Assembly (NCBI RefSeq): GCF_005222785.1
Contig: NZ_STGH01000001.1
Coordinates: 1,736,001-1,800,000 of the forward strand
Direction: 5' to 3'
DNA length: 64,000 bases
DNA from: Rhodobacter sp. SY28-1
GTDB taxonomy: Bacteria > Pseudomonadota > Alphaproteobacteria > Rhodobacterales > Rhodobacteraceae
Below, one piece after another: positions 36,042 to 45,630 of the stretch. The position numbers were made by a program, and so were the translations under genes. The stretch's first letter is position 1. The number at the start of each line of letters is the position of its first letter. Below the pieces are notes generated by a model, which ran no database searches, was not told the origin of the DNA, and saw only the letters and a program-made list of their open reading frames with translations.

Positions 36042-38756
36042 ATGTCAAAGAAAATGCTTATCGATGCCACCCATTCCGAGGAAACCCGGGTGGTCGTGGT
36101 CGACGGAAACAAGGTCGAAGAATTCGACTTCGAGACCGTAAACAAGCGCCAGCTTGCCGGAAACATCTACCTTGCCAAGGTGACGCGGGTTGAGCCGTCA
36201 CTGCAGGCGGCCTTCGTGGAATACGGCGGCAACCGGCACGGGTTCCTGGCCTTTGCCGAAATCCATCCCGACTATTACCAGATCCCGGTCGCCGACCGTA
36301 AGGCGCTGATCGAGGAAGAGCGGGCAATGGCCCGCGCCGAGGAGGAAGAGGACAACCGCCGGTCGCGTCGCCGTCCGCCCCGGCCTGCGGCCAAGGCCGA
36401 GCAGGTGAAATCCGACGATGCGGTGGCCGAAGGGCCGTCGGGCATGGATGTGGTGGACCTGGGCGAGGACGAGGTCGCGGACGGGCCGCTGGTGCAGGCG
36501 GCCGTCGAGGCGCAGGAGGACGCGCCGGTCAATCATGCGCATGACCACGAGCATGACCATGACCACGGGCACCACGATCACGACCATCACAACGAGTCGG
36601 TCGAATCCGGCAATGGCGGGCGCTATCGCGCGGTGGACCATGCCAGTGACACCGATGACGAGATCGAATCCATCGCCGAAGAGGATGTGGCCGAGGAAAT
36701 CGCCGCTCCGCGTCGGCCGCGTGCCCGGCGCTACAAGATCCAGGAAGTGATCAAGGTCCGGCAGATCATGCTGGTCCAGGTCGTCAAGGAAGAGCGCGGC
36801 AACAAGGGCGCGGCGCTGACCACCTACCTGTCGCTGGCCGGTCGCTATTGCGTCCTGATGCCGAACACGGCGCGGGGCGGCGGGATTTCCCGCAAGATCA
36901 CCAATGCCGTCGACCGCAAGAAGCTGAAGGAAATCGCGGGCGAGCTGGAGGTTCCGGAAGGTGCGGGCCTGATCGTCCGGACGGCCGGGGCCAAGCGGAC
37001 CAAGCCCGAGATCAAGCGCGACTACGAATACCTGATGCGGCTGTGGGAGCAGATCCGCGAGCTGACGCTGAAGTCGATTGCGCCCGCCAAGATTTACGAG
37101 GAAGGCGACCTCATCAAGCGGTCGATCCGCGATCTGTACTCCCGCGAGATCGACGAGGTGCTGGTTGAGGGCGAGGGCGGCTATCGCACGGCCAAGGACT
37201 TCATGCGGATGATCATGCCGAGCCACGCCAAGCAGGTGGTGCGGTATCAGGATTCGACGCCCCTCTTTGCGAAGTACCAGGTCGAGGGTTATCTGGGCGG
37301 CATGTTCAACCCGGTGGTGCAGCTGAAATCCGGCGGCTACATCGTGATTGGGGTGACCGAGGCGCTGGTGGCGATCGACGTGAACTCCGGTCGGGCCACC
37401 AAGGAAGGCTCGATCGAGGAAACCGCGCTGAAGACCAACGTCGAGGCGGCCGAGGAGATCGCGCGGCAGCTGCGGCTGCGCGACCTTGCGGGTCTGATCG
37501 TCATCGACTTCATCGACATGGAAGAGCGCAAGAACAACCTGACGGTTGAGAAGCGCCTGAAGGACAAGCTGAAGACCGACCGCGCCCGCATTCAGGTCGG
37601 GCGGATTTCCGGGTTCGGTCTGTTGGAGATGAGCCGGCAGCGGTTGCGGCCGGGGATGCTGGAATCGACGACCCAGCCTTGCCCGCACTGCCATGGCACT
37701 GGCCTGATCCGCAGCGATGACAGCATGGCGCTGCAGGTGCTGCGCGCGCTGGAGGAAGAGGGGACGCGGAAGCGGTCGAAAGAGGTGCTGCTGAAGGCGC
37801 CTGTGGGGATCGTGAACTATCTCTTCAACGCGAAACGCGAGCATGTGGCGCTGATCGAGGCGCGCTATGGCATGGCGGTGCGGATCGAGGCGGACCCGAT
37901 GATGGTCTCGCCCGATTACTCCATCGAGAAGTTCAAGACCGCGATCCGTGCGGTGCCGGAGGGTCCGGTCGTGTCGGGCCATGCCGGGCTGATGGGCGCG
38001 CCGGTCGAGGAAGAGGAAGACGAGGATATCGTCGACGATCTGGTCGAGGAGGAAGCCGAGGAGGCCGAGGCTTCGGACGAGGTGCGGACTGCCGCTCCGA
38101 CGGGCGAGGGCGATGGCCAGGGCGGTCGCAAGAAGCGTCGGCGGCGTCGGCGGCGGCGGGGTGGCCAGCGTGATGGCGCAGGTGCCGTGACCGAGGGCGG
38201 CGAGGCCGGAGCGGACGGCGACGAGGACGAGGACGGCGCAGACGAGAGCGAAGTTGCGGGTGAGGCCGAGGCGGTGGTTGTGGCGGAGGCCGTGACCGAG
38301 GAGCCGAAGGCCAAGCCGCGGCGCACGCGCAAGCCGCGCGGGGCCAAGGCCGAGGCGGCGGAAGCTGCGGTTGAGGCGGCTCCGGTTGTGGCAGAGCCGG
38401 TGGTTGCAGAGCCGGTGGCTGAAGCACCTGCGGCCGAGCCGGTTGCCGACGCGAAGCCTGCGCCGAAGAAGCGGGCCAGCCGGGCCAAGGCGGTGACGGT
38501 AGAGGCCGAGGCTCCGGTCGCGGAGGCTCCTGTGGCGGAAGCCCCGGTCGCCGAGGCGCCGAAGCCGAAAGGGCGATCGCGGGCCAAGGCTCCGGCTGCG
38601 GCAGTGGCCGAGGCGCCGGCGCTGGCACCCGATCCGGGGATGGTGGCGGTGGCCGAGACGGTGGTGGCCGATCCGGGCGAGGCGGAAGCCCCCGCGCCGG
38701 AACCGGATGAACCGGCCAAGCCCAAGCGCAAGGGCTGGTGGTCGCTGGGCCGATAG
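36042..38756 (+). CDS. rne: Ribonuclease E
   Basis: A 904-residue endoribonuclease and degradosome scaffold. The N-terminal S1 domain is split by an acidic/basic insertion (about 90-230). The insertion holds a His-rich run with 11 His in residues 165-183, then the S1 part resumes at RYKIQEVIKV. The catalytic 5'-sensor/DNase I-like core contains GLIVIDFIDME and the metal-linking Zn motif CPHCHGTG. The C-terminal 250 residues are disordered, with acidic blocks, an RRRRRRGG-like basic block, and Ala/Pro/Val/Glu repeats, ending KPKRKGWWSLGR. It initiates mRNA decay and processes rRNA and the ssrA precursor. Confidence 0.95.
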   Translation: MSKKMLIDATHSEETRVVVVDGNKVEEFDFETVNKRQLAGNIYLAKVTRVEPSLQAAFVEYGGNRHGFLAFAEIHPDYYQIPVADRKALIEEERAMARAEEEEDNRRSRRRPPRPAAKAEQVKSDDAVAEGPSGMDVVDLGEDEVADGPLVQAAVEAQEDAPVNHAHDHEHDHDHGHHDHDHHNESVESGNGGRYRAVDHASDTDDEIESIAEEDVAEEIAAPRRPRARRYKIQEVIKVRQIMLVQVVKEERGNKGAALTTYLSLAGRYCVLMPNTARGGGISRKITNAVDRKKLKEIAGELEVPEGAGLIVRTAGAKRTKPEIKRDYEYLMRLWEQIRELTLKSIAPAKIYEEGDLIKRSIRDLYSREIDEVLVEGEGGYRTAKDFMRMIMPSHAKQVVRYQDSTPLFAKYQVEGYLGGMFNPVVQLKSGGYIVIGVTEALVAIDVNSGRATKEGSIEETALKTNVEAAEEIARQLRLRDLAGLIVIDFIDMEERKNNLTVEKRLKDKLKTDRARIQVGRISGFGLLEMSRQRLRPGMLESTTQPCPHCHGTGLIRSDDSMALQVLRALEEEGTRKRSKEVLLKAPVGIVNYLFNAKREHVALIEARYGMAVRIEADPMMVSPDYSIEKFKTAIRAVPEGPVVSGHAGLMGAPVEEEEDEDIVDDLVEEEAEEAEASDEVRTAAPTGEGDGQGGRKKRRRRRRRRGGQRDGAGAVTEGGEAGADGDEDEDGADESEVAGEAEAVVVAEAVTEEPKAKPRRTRKPRGAKAEAAEAAVEAAPVVAEPVVAEPVAEAPAAEPVADAKPAPKKRASRAKAVTVEAEAPVAEAPVAEAPVAEAPKPKGRSRAKAPAAAVAEAPALAPDPGMVAVAETVVADPGEAEAPAPEPDEPAKPKRKGWWSLGR

Positions 38757-38812
38757 GCGCGGGACCATGGAACAGGCGGCGGGCGGTGGGGCAACCCTCC
38801 GCCCGTTTGCGT

Positions 38813-39043
38813 TCAGCCGCGGCGGATCAGGTGGAGCGTGACGGTGCCATCAGCCTGGTTGCCAAGGTAGGCGTGACCGGCCTGATCGCAGAAGTGGGGC
38901 AAGTCGATCAGGGCCATGGCATCGGTCGCGCGCACGCAAAGGACAGAGCCGGAGGCGAGCGACAGGAGCCGCTTGCGCGCGCGCAGGACGGGGAGGGGGC
39001 AGAGAAGCCCTTCGCAATCCACGATCTCGTCCCAATCCGGCAT
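38813..39043 (-). CDS. TusA-family sulfur-carrier protein
   Basis: A 76-residue protein with the TusA signature CEGLLCPLPVLRAR; the CPxP Cys15 would carry persulfide sulfur, and Cys10 is a further conserved-position Cys. Roles include tRNA thiolation, molybdenum cofactor or sulfur relay; which one is not clear. The ATG at 39043 (MPDWDEIVDCEG) is preferred over a TTG extension. It lies between rne (convergent) and ccdA (divergent). Confidence 0.85.
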   Translation of the reverse strand: MPDWDEIVDCEGLLCPLPVLRARKRLLSLASGSVLCVRATDAMALIDLPHFCDQAGHAYLGNQADGTVTLHLIRRG

Positions 39044-39155
39044 GTAACGGGTGTAGCCGCGGTGCCGCCACAGGGCAAGGTTACAACCCCGCAACGCGCA
39101 TGTGACGGGGTGACCCGGTGACGGGCCGGTCGAAAGCCGCTATCTGGGACGGAAC

Positions 39156-39911
39156 ATGTTCGGAATCGAGATCATCGACGCTGCCCTTCTGCCCGCGATG
39201 CTGGTCGCGCTGGTGGCGGGCGTGCTGTCGTTCCTGAGCCCCTGCGTCCTGCCCATCGTGCCGCCCTACCTGGCCTATATGGGCGGCATTTCCATGGGCG
39301 ACATGCGCGACGGGGTGGACCGGCACCGGGTGATCCTGCCCGCGCTGTTCTTCGTCATGGGGCTATCGACGATCTTCCTTCTGTTGGGCTTCACCGCCTC
39401 GGCCTTCGGGAGTTTCGTGCTGGACAACCAAGTGCTGCTTGCGCGGATTTCCGGTCTGCTCATCATCGCCTTCGGGCTGCATTTCCTGGGCCTCTACCGC
39501 ATCCCGATCCTGGACCGGGAGATGCGCGTCGATGCCGGGGACAGGGGCGGGTCGGCCTTTGGCGCCTATCTTCTGGGCCTGGCCTTCGCCTTTGGCTGGA
39601 CGCCCTGCATCGGCCCGCAACTGGGTGCGATCCTGTCGCTGGCCGCGCAGGAGGGCAGCATGGAGCGCGGGACCCTGCTGTTGGGCGTCTATGCGCTGGG
39701 TCTGGGCCTGCCTTTCCTGCTGGCGGCCATTTTCATTGAACATTCAATGGTCTTGATGACAAAGCTCAAGCGTCACATGAAGCTGATTGAGCGGCTGATG
39801 GGCGGGCTTCTGGTCGTCGTCGGGCTGGCGCTGGTGACGGGGGCCTTCACCGACTTCAGCTACTGGATGCTGGAAACCTACGAAGTGCTGGGCCTGCCGC
39901 TGCCGGGTTGA
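39156..39911 (+). CDS. ccdA: Cytochrome c biogenesis protein CcdA
   Basis: A 251-residue membrane protein with six or more helices that moves reducing equivalents from cytoplasmic thioredoxin to periplasmic disulfide partners for cytochrome c maturation. The two redox Cys are in SFLSPCVLPIVPPY (Cys30) and GWTPCIGPQLG. Length is that of CcdA, not full DsbD. The downstream hydrolase begins 64 bp later on the same strand. Confidence 0.94.
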   Translation: MFGIEIIDAALLPAMLVALVAGVLSFLSPCVLPIVPPYLAYMGGISMGDMRDGVDRHRVILPALFFVMGLSTIFLLLGFTASAFGSFVLDNQVLLARISGLLIIAFGLHFLGLYRIPILDREMRVDAGDRGGSAFGAYLLGLAFAFGWTPCIGPQLGAILSLAAQEGSMERGTLLLGVYALGLGLPFLLAAIFIEHSMVLMTKLKRHMKLIERLMGGLLVVVGLALVTGAFTDFSYWMLETYEVLGLPLPG

Positions 39912-39974
39912 CCGGCGGGGCAAGGCTTCCCTCTGGCTTACCAGCCGTTAAGGTGAGTGTGGCAGAGGGACGGG

Positions 39975-41192
39975 ATGGGCGTGGACGGAAACGGCAACAG
40001 CGCAGACGTGGCGGGCGTCTTTCGGCGGCATGTGCTGTACATTCCGGGCTACGATCCGTTTCCGCCGCGTCGCTACCGCGAACTCTACCGGACGGAAGGG
40101 GCGGCGCAGGCGGCGATCTCGGGGTATCAGCTGACCATCCAGCCCCGGGCGGGTGAGACTTACGGCTGGCGCGTCGTCTCAATGATCGAGGGGCGTAAGG
40201 TCGAGGCCGAGATCGAAGTGCTCGTCTGGTCGGACCTGGTGAAGGGGTCGATGGGGCGTGGGGTGCTTGGGACCTATCTGCAACTGGCGCGGACGGCGTG
40301 GGTCTATGGGTCCTCGGGGGCGCTGCGGCGGTTAATCCGGTTGCGCAAGGGTCCGATGATTGCGGCGCTGTATCCGGCGGTCCTGCTTGTGCTTCAGGCG
40401 CTGGTTGCTGTCGCGGTCTGCTGGCTGGTCGCATGGGCCACGTCCGGCCTGGGCGTCGCGATGCAGGCGGGGCTGGCGCTTGGCGCGGGATGGGCGGTGC
40501 TGGAAGGGTTTCGGCGTATCGACCGGCGGCTCTTCGTCTACTACCTGATGCATGACTATGCCTATACCGCCGTCGAGGGCGGGGCCTATCCGGTGGCGCT
40601 GGAGGGGCGGTTGCGGGCCTTCGGGCAGCGTGTCCGCGCGGCGCTGGAGAGCGGGGTGGACGAGGTGCTGCTGGTCGGCCATTCCTCGGGCGTGCATCTG
40701 GGGGTGACGGTGCTGGCCGACCTGATCCGCGGGGGAGTGTCGGGCGGTCCGGCACTGGGGTTCCTGAGCCTGGGGCAGGCGGTGCCGATGGCGTCGTTCC
40801 TGCCGGGGGCCGGGCGGCTGCGGGGAGATCTGGCGTATTTGTCGGTACGCGAGGAGTTGACCTGGGTCGATGTCTCGGCGCCGGGCGACGGGTGCAGTTT
40901 CGCGCTGTGCGATCCGGTGGCGGTCAGCGGGGTGGCGCCTGTGGGGCAGAGGTGGCCCTTGGTGATCTCGGCGGCGTTCACCCAGACGCTGAGCCCGGAG
41001 CGGTGGCAGGCCTTGCGGCGGCGGTATTTCCGGCTGCATTTCCAATATCTCTGCGCCTTTGACCGGCCGGGGGACTATGACTATTTCCGGATCACGGCAG
41101 GCCCCCGGACGCTGGCGGAGCGGTTCAGGGGCCGCAAGCCCTCGGCCAGCCGGATCGTGGCACCGCTGTCGCCGTTCCGGGACGTGGCATGA
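39975..41192 (+). CDS. Membrane-anchored alpha/beta-hydrolase-like protein
   Basis: A 405-residue protein, not a named family to my recognition. It begins RRHVLYIPGYDPFPPRRYRELY, like the first strand and oxyanion region of an alpha/beta hydrolase. A middle section holds one or two transmembrane helices (about 134-180). The nucleophile elbow VLLVGHSSGVHLG follows. A candidate C-terminal His is in RYFRLHFQYLC. GAGGGA lies 4 bases before the ATG at 39975. It overlaps the P450 gene by ATGA, so the two are coupled and may act on the same lipid-like substrate. Confidence 0.68.
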   Translation: MGVDGNGNSADVAGVFRRHVLYIPGYDPFPPRRYRELYRTEGAAQAAISGYQLTIQPRAGETYGWRVVSMIEGRKVEAEIEVLVWSDLVKGSMGRGVLGTYLQLARTAWVYGSSGALRRLIRLRKGPMIAALYPAVLLVLQALVAVAVCWLVAWATSGLGVAMQAGLALGAGWAVLEGFRRIDRRLFVYYLMHDYAYTAVEGGAYPVALEGRLRAFGQRVRAALESGVDEVLLVGHSSGVHLGVTVLADLIRGGVSGGPALGFLSLGQAVPMASFLPGAGRLRGDLAYLSVREELTWVDVSAPGDGCSFALCDPVAVSGVAPVGQRWPLVISAAFTQTLSPERWQALRRRYFRLHFQYLCAFDRPGDYDYFRITAGPRTLAERFRGRKPSASRIVAPLSPFRDVA

Positions 41193-42529
41193 CCGCCCCC
41201 GAAACCTTTCCGCCCAAGCCAGAGCCGCGCGCGGACCGGGTTTCGCTGTGGGGATACCTGCGGGCCTTCCGGCGCGACATCCTGTCGGCGCAACCGGCGC
41301 GGCTGTATCGGGCCTGGATGGCCGAGTTCCGGACGCCGTTCTTCCGCAGCTATCTGTGCAATGATCCGGCGCTGGTGCGGTTGGTGCTGGACGAGCGGCC
41401 CGGCGATTTCCCGAAGTCGGACCGGGTGACGGAAGGCTTGCGACCGCTTTTGGGCCGGTCGGTCTTTGTGACCAACGGCGAGGAGTGGCTGCGCCAGCGA
41501 CGGATCATCGACCCGGCGTTCGAGGGCGGGCGGGTCAGGGAGGCGTTTCCGGCGATCTGGGCGGCGTCCGAGGCGGCGGTGGCGCGGATGGCGGTGGGCG
41601 AGGTGGAGGTGGAGCTGGCGGCCAGCCATGCGGCGGCGGATGTGATCTTTCGCACGCTGTTTTCCATTCCCATTGAGGACCGGGTTGCCCAGGCCGTGTT
41701 TCATGAGTTCCGGGCCTATCAGCGGTCAGCGCCGATCCTGAATTTGGGGGCGTTTCTGCCGCTGCCTTGGTGGGTGCCGCGGCTGCACCGGGGGGCGACG
41801 AAACGGTCGGCGCGGGTGATCCGGGAGTTGATCGGGGGGCTGACGGCTGACCGGGCGGCGGCGATTGCGGCGGGAACGGCTCCTGCGGATCTGGCGACAC
41901 GGATCATGACCACGCCGGACCCGGTGACGGGAGAGCGGTTCGGGACAGCGGAGATGGTCGATCAGGTGGCGATCTTCTTCCTCGCGGGGCATGAGACCAG
42001 CGCCTCGGCCCTTGGGTGGGCACTGTATCTGTTGGCGACGCATCCGGAGGCGCAGGAGAGGGTGGCGGCAGAGACCGGGGCCTTGCGGCCAGAGTTCGGG
42101 GTGATGGGGTCCTTGCGGTTCACCCGGGATGTCTTCCGCGAGGCGCTGCGGCTGTACCCGCCAGTGCCGATGATGGTGCGCGAGGCGGCGGGGGCGGAGG
42201 AGTTCCGGGGGCGGAAGGTGAAGCGGGGGGCGCAGGTGGTCATCAGCCCCTGGCATCTTCACCGGCATGAGCGGCTGTGGGAACGGCCGGACGCGTTTGA
42301 TCCCGACCGATGGACGGGCGAGGTGCCGCAGGGGGGGTATCTGCCGTTCTCGCGGGGCCCCCGGGTCTGTCCGGGGGCGGGGTTTGCGATGCTGGAGGGC
42401 ACGCTGATGCTTGCGCATCTGGTGCGGGCGTTCCGGTTCGAGGCGTTGGAGGGCCGTGTACCGGTGCCCGTGGCGCATCTGACGGTCAGGGCGAAGGACG
42501 GGATCTGGTTGAGGGTGACCCGAAGGTAA
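41189..42529 (+). CDS. Cytochrome P450
   Basis: A 446-residue haem-thiolate monooxygenase. The I-helix has FFLAGHETSASALGWALY, the ExxR motif is FREALRLYPPVP, and the haem ligand loop is FSRGPRVCPGAGFAM with the proximal Cys. It has no N-terminal membrane anchor and no fused reductase. No ferredoxin or ferredoxin reductase is adjacent. The coupling with the preceding membrane hydrolase suggests hydroxylation of an acyl or terpenoid substrate, but the substrate is unknown. It is convergent with tctA across a perfect palindrome. Confidence 0.92.
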   Translation: MTAPETFPPKPEPRADRVSLWGYLRAFRRDILSAQPARLYRAWMAEFRTPFFRSYLCNDPALVRLVLDERPGDFPKSDRVTEGLRPLLGRSVFVTNGEEWLRQRRIIDPAFEGGRVREAFPAIWAASEAAVARMAVGEVEVELAASHAAADVIFRTLFSIPIEDRVAQAVFHEFRAYQRSAPILNLGAFLPLPWWVPRLHRGATKRSARVIRELIGGLTADRAAAIAAGTAPADLATRIMTTPDPVTGERFGTAEMVDQVAIFFLAGHETSASALGWALYLLATHPEAQERVAAETGALRPEFGVMGSLRFTRDVFREALRLYPPVPMMVREAAGAEEFRGRKVKRGAQVVISPWHLHRHERLWERPDAFDPDRWTGEVPQGGYLPFSRGPRVCPGAGFAMLEGTLMLAHLVRAFRFEALEGRVPVPVAHLTVRAKDGIWLRVTRR

Positions 42530-42549
42530 GGTGGGCGATATCGCCCACC
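42530..42549. terminator. 20-bp perfect palindrome between convergent P450 and tctA
   Basis: GGTGGGCGATATCGCCCACC, starting directly after the P450 TAA stop and followed by CTACG. A near-identical palindrome ends the tctE gene (48881-48899). As RNA it forms a hairpin in both directions and probably acts as a bidirectional terminator. It also looks like a dispersed repeat. Confidence 0.65.
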
Positions 42550-42556
42550 CTACGTA

Positions 42557-44074
42557 TCAGTCGCTGTCCCCGGCGATTTGCGCCAGGACCTGACCCTTGC
42601 CGCGCAGGCGCATCAGCATCGGGACGATCAGGGCAAGTGCCGCGATGCCCAGAAGGCTGGCAGACAGGGGCGTGGACACAAGCGTTGTCCAGTCCCCTTG
42701 CGCGATGGCCAGCGCCCGGCGGAGCTGCTGCTCGGCCATCGGGCCGAGGATCAGGCCGACGACCACCGGGGCGATGGGGTAGCCGTAGAGGCGCAGGCCA
42801 TAGCCGAGGAAACCGAAGAGGAGGAGCATGGTCAGCTCGACCGGCGAGGGGTTTACGCCGATGGTGCCAAGCGTCGCGAAGAGGAGGATGCCCGCGTAAA
42901 GCCAGTGGCGCGGGATGCGCAGGAGCATGACCCAGAAGCGGATGAGCGGCAGGTTCAGCACCAGAAGCATGAAGTTCGCGATCAGGAGGCTGGCGATCAG
43001 GCCCCAGACGAGGTCGGGCGCGGTGGCGAAGAGAAGCGGCCCGGGTTGCAGGCCGAACTGCTGGAAGGCTGCGAGGATGATCGCGGCTGTCGCTGTGGTG
43101 GGTAGGCCCAGCGTCAGGAGGGGGACCAGGGTGCCTGCGGCGGCGGCGTTGTTCGCGGCCTCGGGTCCCGCGACGCCTTCGATGGCGCCGTGGCCGAATT
43201 CCTCGGGGTGTTTCGACATCTTCTTTTCGGTGCCGTAGCTGAGGAAGCTGGCGATGTCGGCCCCACCTGCGGGCATGGCGCCAATCGGGAAGCCGATGGC
43301 GGACCCGCGCAGCCAGGCGGGCCAGGACCGGCGCCAGTCCGCTTTGGTCATCGCGACGGGGCCGTTCAGCGCCTCGACCTTGTCGTCGTGGCCATTGGTC
43401 TGGGCGGCGACAAACAGCGCCTCACCGAGCGCGAAGAGGGCGACGGCGAGGGTGGTGACCTCGATCCCGTCCAGAAGCTGGGGGACGCCAAAGGACATCC
43501 GGGCCTGGCCGGTCAGACCGTCGATGCCGATCACGGCGAGGCCGAGGCCGATGAAGAGGGAGGTGAGGCCTTTCAGGGCCGATTCGCCAAAGGCGGCGGA
43601 GACGGTGACGAAGGCGAGGATCATCAGCGCGAAGTATTCGCGGGGGCCGAAGACGAGGGCGAGCTTGACGATATGCGGGGCGAGGAAGGCGAGGGCGAGG
43701 GTTGCCAGAAGGCCCGCGACGAAGGAGCCGATGGCGGCGGTCGCAAGGGCTGGACCGCCGCGGCCCGCTCGGGCCATGCGGTTGCCTTCGAGAGCGGTGA
43801 CGATGGAGGCACTTTCGCCGGGGGTGTTCAGCAGGATCGAGGTCGTCGAGCCGCCATACATCCCGCCGTAGTAGATGCCCGCGAACATGATGAGCGAGCC
43901 TGCCGGGTCGAGGCCGTAGGTGACCGGCAGGAGGAGCGCCACGGTCAGGGCGGGGCCGATGCCGGGCAGGACGCCGACAGCGGTGCCGAGCGTCACGCCG
44001 ATCAGCGCGTAAAGCAGGATCATCGGGTCCATTGCGGTCCCGAGGCCCTGGAGGAGGAAGTCGAAGGTGCTCAT
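42557..44074 (-). CDS. tctA: Tripartite tricarboxylate transporter, large membrane subunit TctA
   Basis: A 505-residue permease with about twelve transmembrane helices. The family motifs [24 protein letters not shown] near the N-terminus and the matching repeat half around [20 protein letters not shown] and [20 protein letters not shown] are both clear. It is a secondary carrier that works with TctB and the periplasmic TctC. Third gene of the leftward tctC-tctB-tctA operon, 4 bp after tctB. Confidence 0.94.
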   Translation of the reverse strand: MSTFDFLLQGLGTAMDPMILLYALIGVTLGTAVGVLPGIGPALTVALLLPVTYGLDPAGSLIMFAGIYYGGMYGGSTTSILLNTPGESASIVTALEGNRMARAGRGGPALATAAIGSFVAGLLATLALAFLAPHIVKLALVFGPREYFALMILAFVTVSAAFGESALKGLTSLFIGLGLAVIGIDGLTGQARMSFGVPQLLDGIEVTTLAVALFALGEALFVAAQTNGHDDKVEALNGPVAMTKADWRRSWPAWLRGSAIGFPIGAMPAGGADIASFLSYGTEKKMSKHPEEFGHGAIEGVAGPEAANNAAAAGTLVPLLTLGLPTTATAAIILAAFQQFGLQPGPLLFATAPDLVWGLIASLLIANFMLLVLNLPLIRFWVMLLRIPRHWLYAGILLFATLGTIGVNPSPVELTMLLLFGFLGYGLRLYGYPIAPVVVGLILGPMAEQQLRRALAIAQGDWTTLVSTPLSASLLGIAALALIVPMLMRLRGKGQVLAQIAGDSD

Positions 44075-44078
44075 TCGG

Positions 44079-44567
44079 TCAGCCCCCGAAGATCAGGGTT
44101 TCAAGCGGACCGGCGGGCAGGTTGAGCTGCAGGAGCCGGTCGAAGATGCCGTAGACGATGAAGGAGAGGGCAAATCCCGCCGCAAGGGCCAGTGGCAGGC
44201 GGCGTTCGCCGAAAGCGCGGGCGGTGGCAGCGAAGAGAAGTCCGGTGGCGATGATGAAGCCGATGACGTGCAAGAGCGCGATCTGCAGCGCCACGCCGCC
44301 GCCGATCCACAAAAGCGGCACGGGATTCTGGCGCGGGACCGAGGCCACGGCCCGTTTCAGGCCGTTCAGGGCGGTCAGCACCGCCAGCAGGATAAGGACC
44401 CCGCCGATGACCTTGGGCATGGCGGCCGGGCCGATCCCGGCATAGCCGCCGTCCTGGGGCAGGCGGCCTGCGTCCCAGAGAAGGACCGCGCCAAAGATGG
44501 CCAACAGGGCCGCGATGACAAACGCCGCCCCGTCGGGGCGGCGTCCGGTTCCGGGTTGACCGGTCAT
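44079..44567 (-). CDS. tctB: Tripartite tricarboxylate transporter, small membrane subunit TctB
   Basis: A 162-residue protein with four hydrophobic helices, matching TctB: an N-terminal helix ([18 protein letters not shown]), the [19 protein letters not shown] motif, and two C-terminal helices ending [14 protein letters not shown]. Its ATG overlaps the tctC stop codon. It is a membrane partner of TctA. Confidence 0.92.
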   Translation of the reverse strand: MTGQPGTGRRPDGAAFVIAALLAIFGAVLLWDAGRLPQDGGYAGIGPAAMPKVIGGVLILLAVLTALNGLKRAVASVPRQNPVPLLWIGGGVALQIALLHVIGFIIATGLLFAATARAFGERRLPLALAAGFALSFIVYGIFDRLLQLNLPAGPLETLIFGG

Positions 44568-45508
44568 TTCACCAGACCGATGTCCTTGAGGATCGCGGTC
44601 GTGGCCTCGACTTCCTTGGCCAGCTGCGCCTCGAACTCTGCGCCCGACAGGTAGGTGTCGGCCCAGTTCTTGGCTTCCAGCTGGGCTTTCCAGCCCGCCG
44701 ATTTCGCCAGCTTGTCGATGTCGGCGGTGACGGCGGCCTTCTGTTCGTCGGTCAGGCCGGGCGCGGCGGCAATCATGCGCCAGTTCTGCACGTTCACGTC
44801 ATAGCCCGATTCCATCAGCGTCGGCGCGTCGGTGCCGGGCCAGCGGGTGTCGGTCGAAACGGCAAGCATCCGCATGGTGCCGGCCTCGACCTGGGGCAGG
44901 AACTCGCCCACGCCGGAAATGCCGACCGTGACCTGGTTGCCGAGAATGGCCGCCAGCGCCTCGCCACCGCCGGAGAATGCGACGTAGTTGATCTTGGTCG
45001 GGTCGACGCCTGCCGCCTTGGCCAGAAGGCCCACGGTGATGTGGTCAACGCCGCCCGCCGAGCCGCCGGCCCAGGAGACGGAGCCCGGATCGGCCTTCAT
45101 CTTCTCGACCAGGTCCTGGATGGTCTGGATGTCAGAGTTTGCCGAAACGGCAATGCCCACAGCTTCGCCAGTCAGGCGGGCGATGGGGGTGACGTCAGCC
45201 AGCGACACGGGCGAGGCGTTGGTCAGGATCGCGCCGACCATGACGTAGCCGCCGACGATCAGCTGCTTGGGGTCACCGCTGGCCGAGGCCGCGAACTGGG
45301 CGAGGCCAACGGTGCCGCCCGCGCCGGGGACGTTCTGGACCTGGACGTTGCCCGAGATGCCTTCGGCGACCATCACTTCCTGGATGGTGCGGGCGGTGGA
45401 ATCCCAGCCGCCGCCGGGGGCAGCAGGGGCCATGATCATGTAATCTTCGGCAAAGCTTGCGGTGGCAGCGGCGACGGCAAAGGCCGCGCCGAGAAGGGCG
45501 TGTTTCAT
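44564..45508 (-). CDS. tctC: Tripartite tricarboxylate transporter, periplasmic receptor TctC
   Basis: A 314-residue exported solute-binding protein. The signal peptide ends ATASFA before EDY. The TctC pattern [44 protein letters not shown], and [19 protein letters not shown] is present. GGGAGGAG precedes the ATG at 45508, making this the start rather than an upstream extension. It is first in its operon. The ligand is a tricarboxylate or similar acid; the sequence does not say which. The adjacent TctD-TctE system presumably controls it. Confidence 0.92.
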   Translation of the reverse strand: MKHALLGAAFAVAAATASFAEDYMIMAPAAPGGGWDSTARTIQEVMVAEGISGNVQVQNVPGAGGTVGLAQFAASASGDPKQLIVGGYVMVGAILTNASPVSLADVTPIARLTGEAVGIAVSANSDIQTIQDLVEKMKADPGSVSWAGGSAGGVDHITVGLLAKAAGVDPTKINYVAFSGGGEALAAILGNQVTVGISGVGEFLPQVEAGTMRMLAVSTDTRWPGTDAPTLMESGYDVNVQNWRMIAAAPGLTDEQKAAVTADIDKLAKSAGWKAQLEAKNWADTYLSGAEFEAQLAKEVEATTAILKDIGLVK

Positions 45509-45630
45509 CTTGGTCTCCTCCCAAGGCGCGTTTGGGCGCCGGATTGTTCCGGGCGGCACCTCCTCGTGCCGTTCCCTGCCGGAAGATCAGCATAGAAAGC
45601 TGTCAGGAAGCTGACAACGGTTGTGCGACC

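Noticed and set aside
38100-38740. C-terminal repeats of rne as a separate gene or tandem repeat array
   Set aside because: They are the usual low-complexity disordered tail of RNase E and stay in frame to the conserved WWSLGR end.
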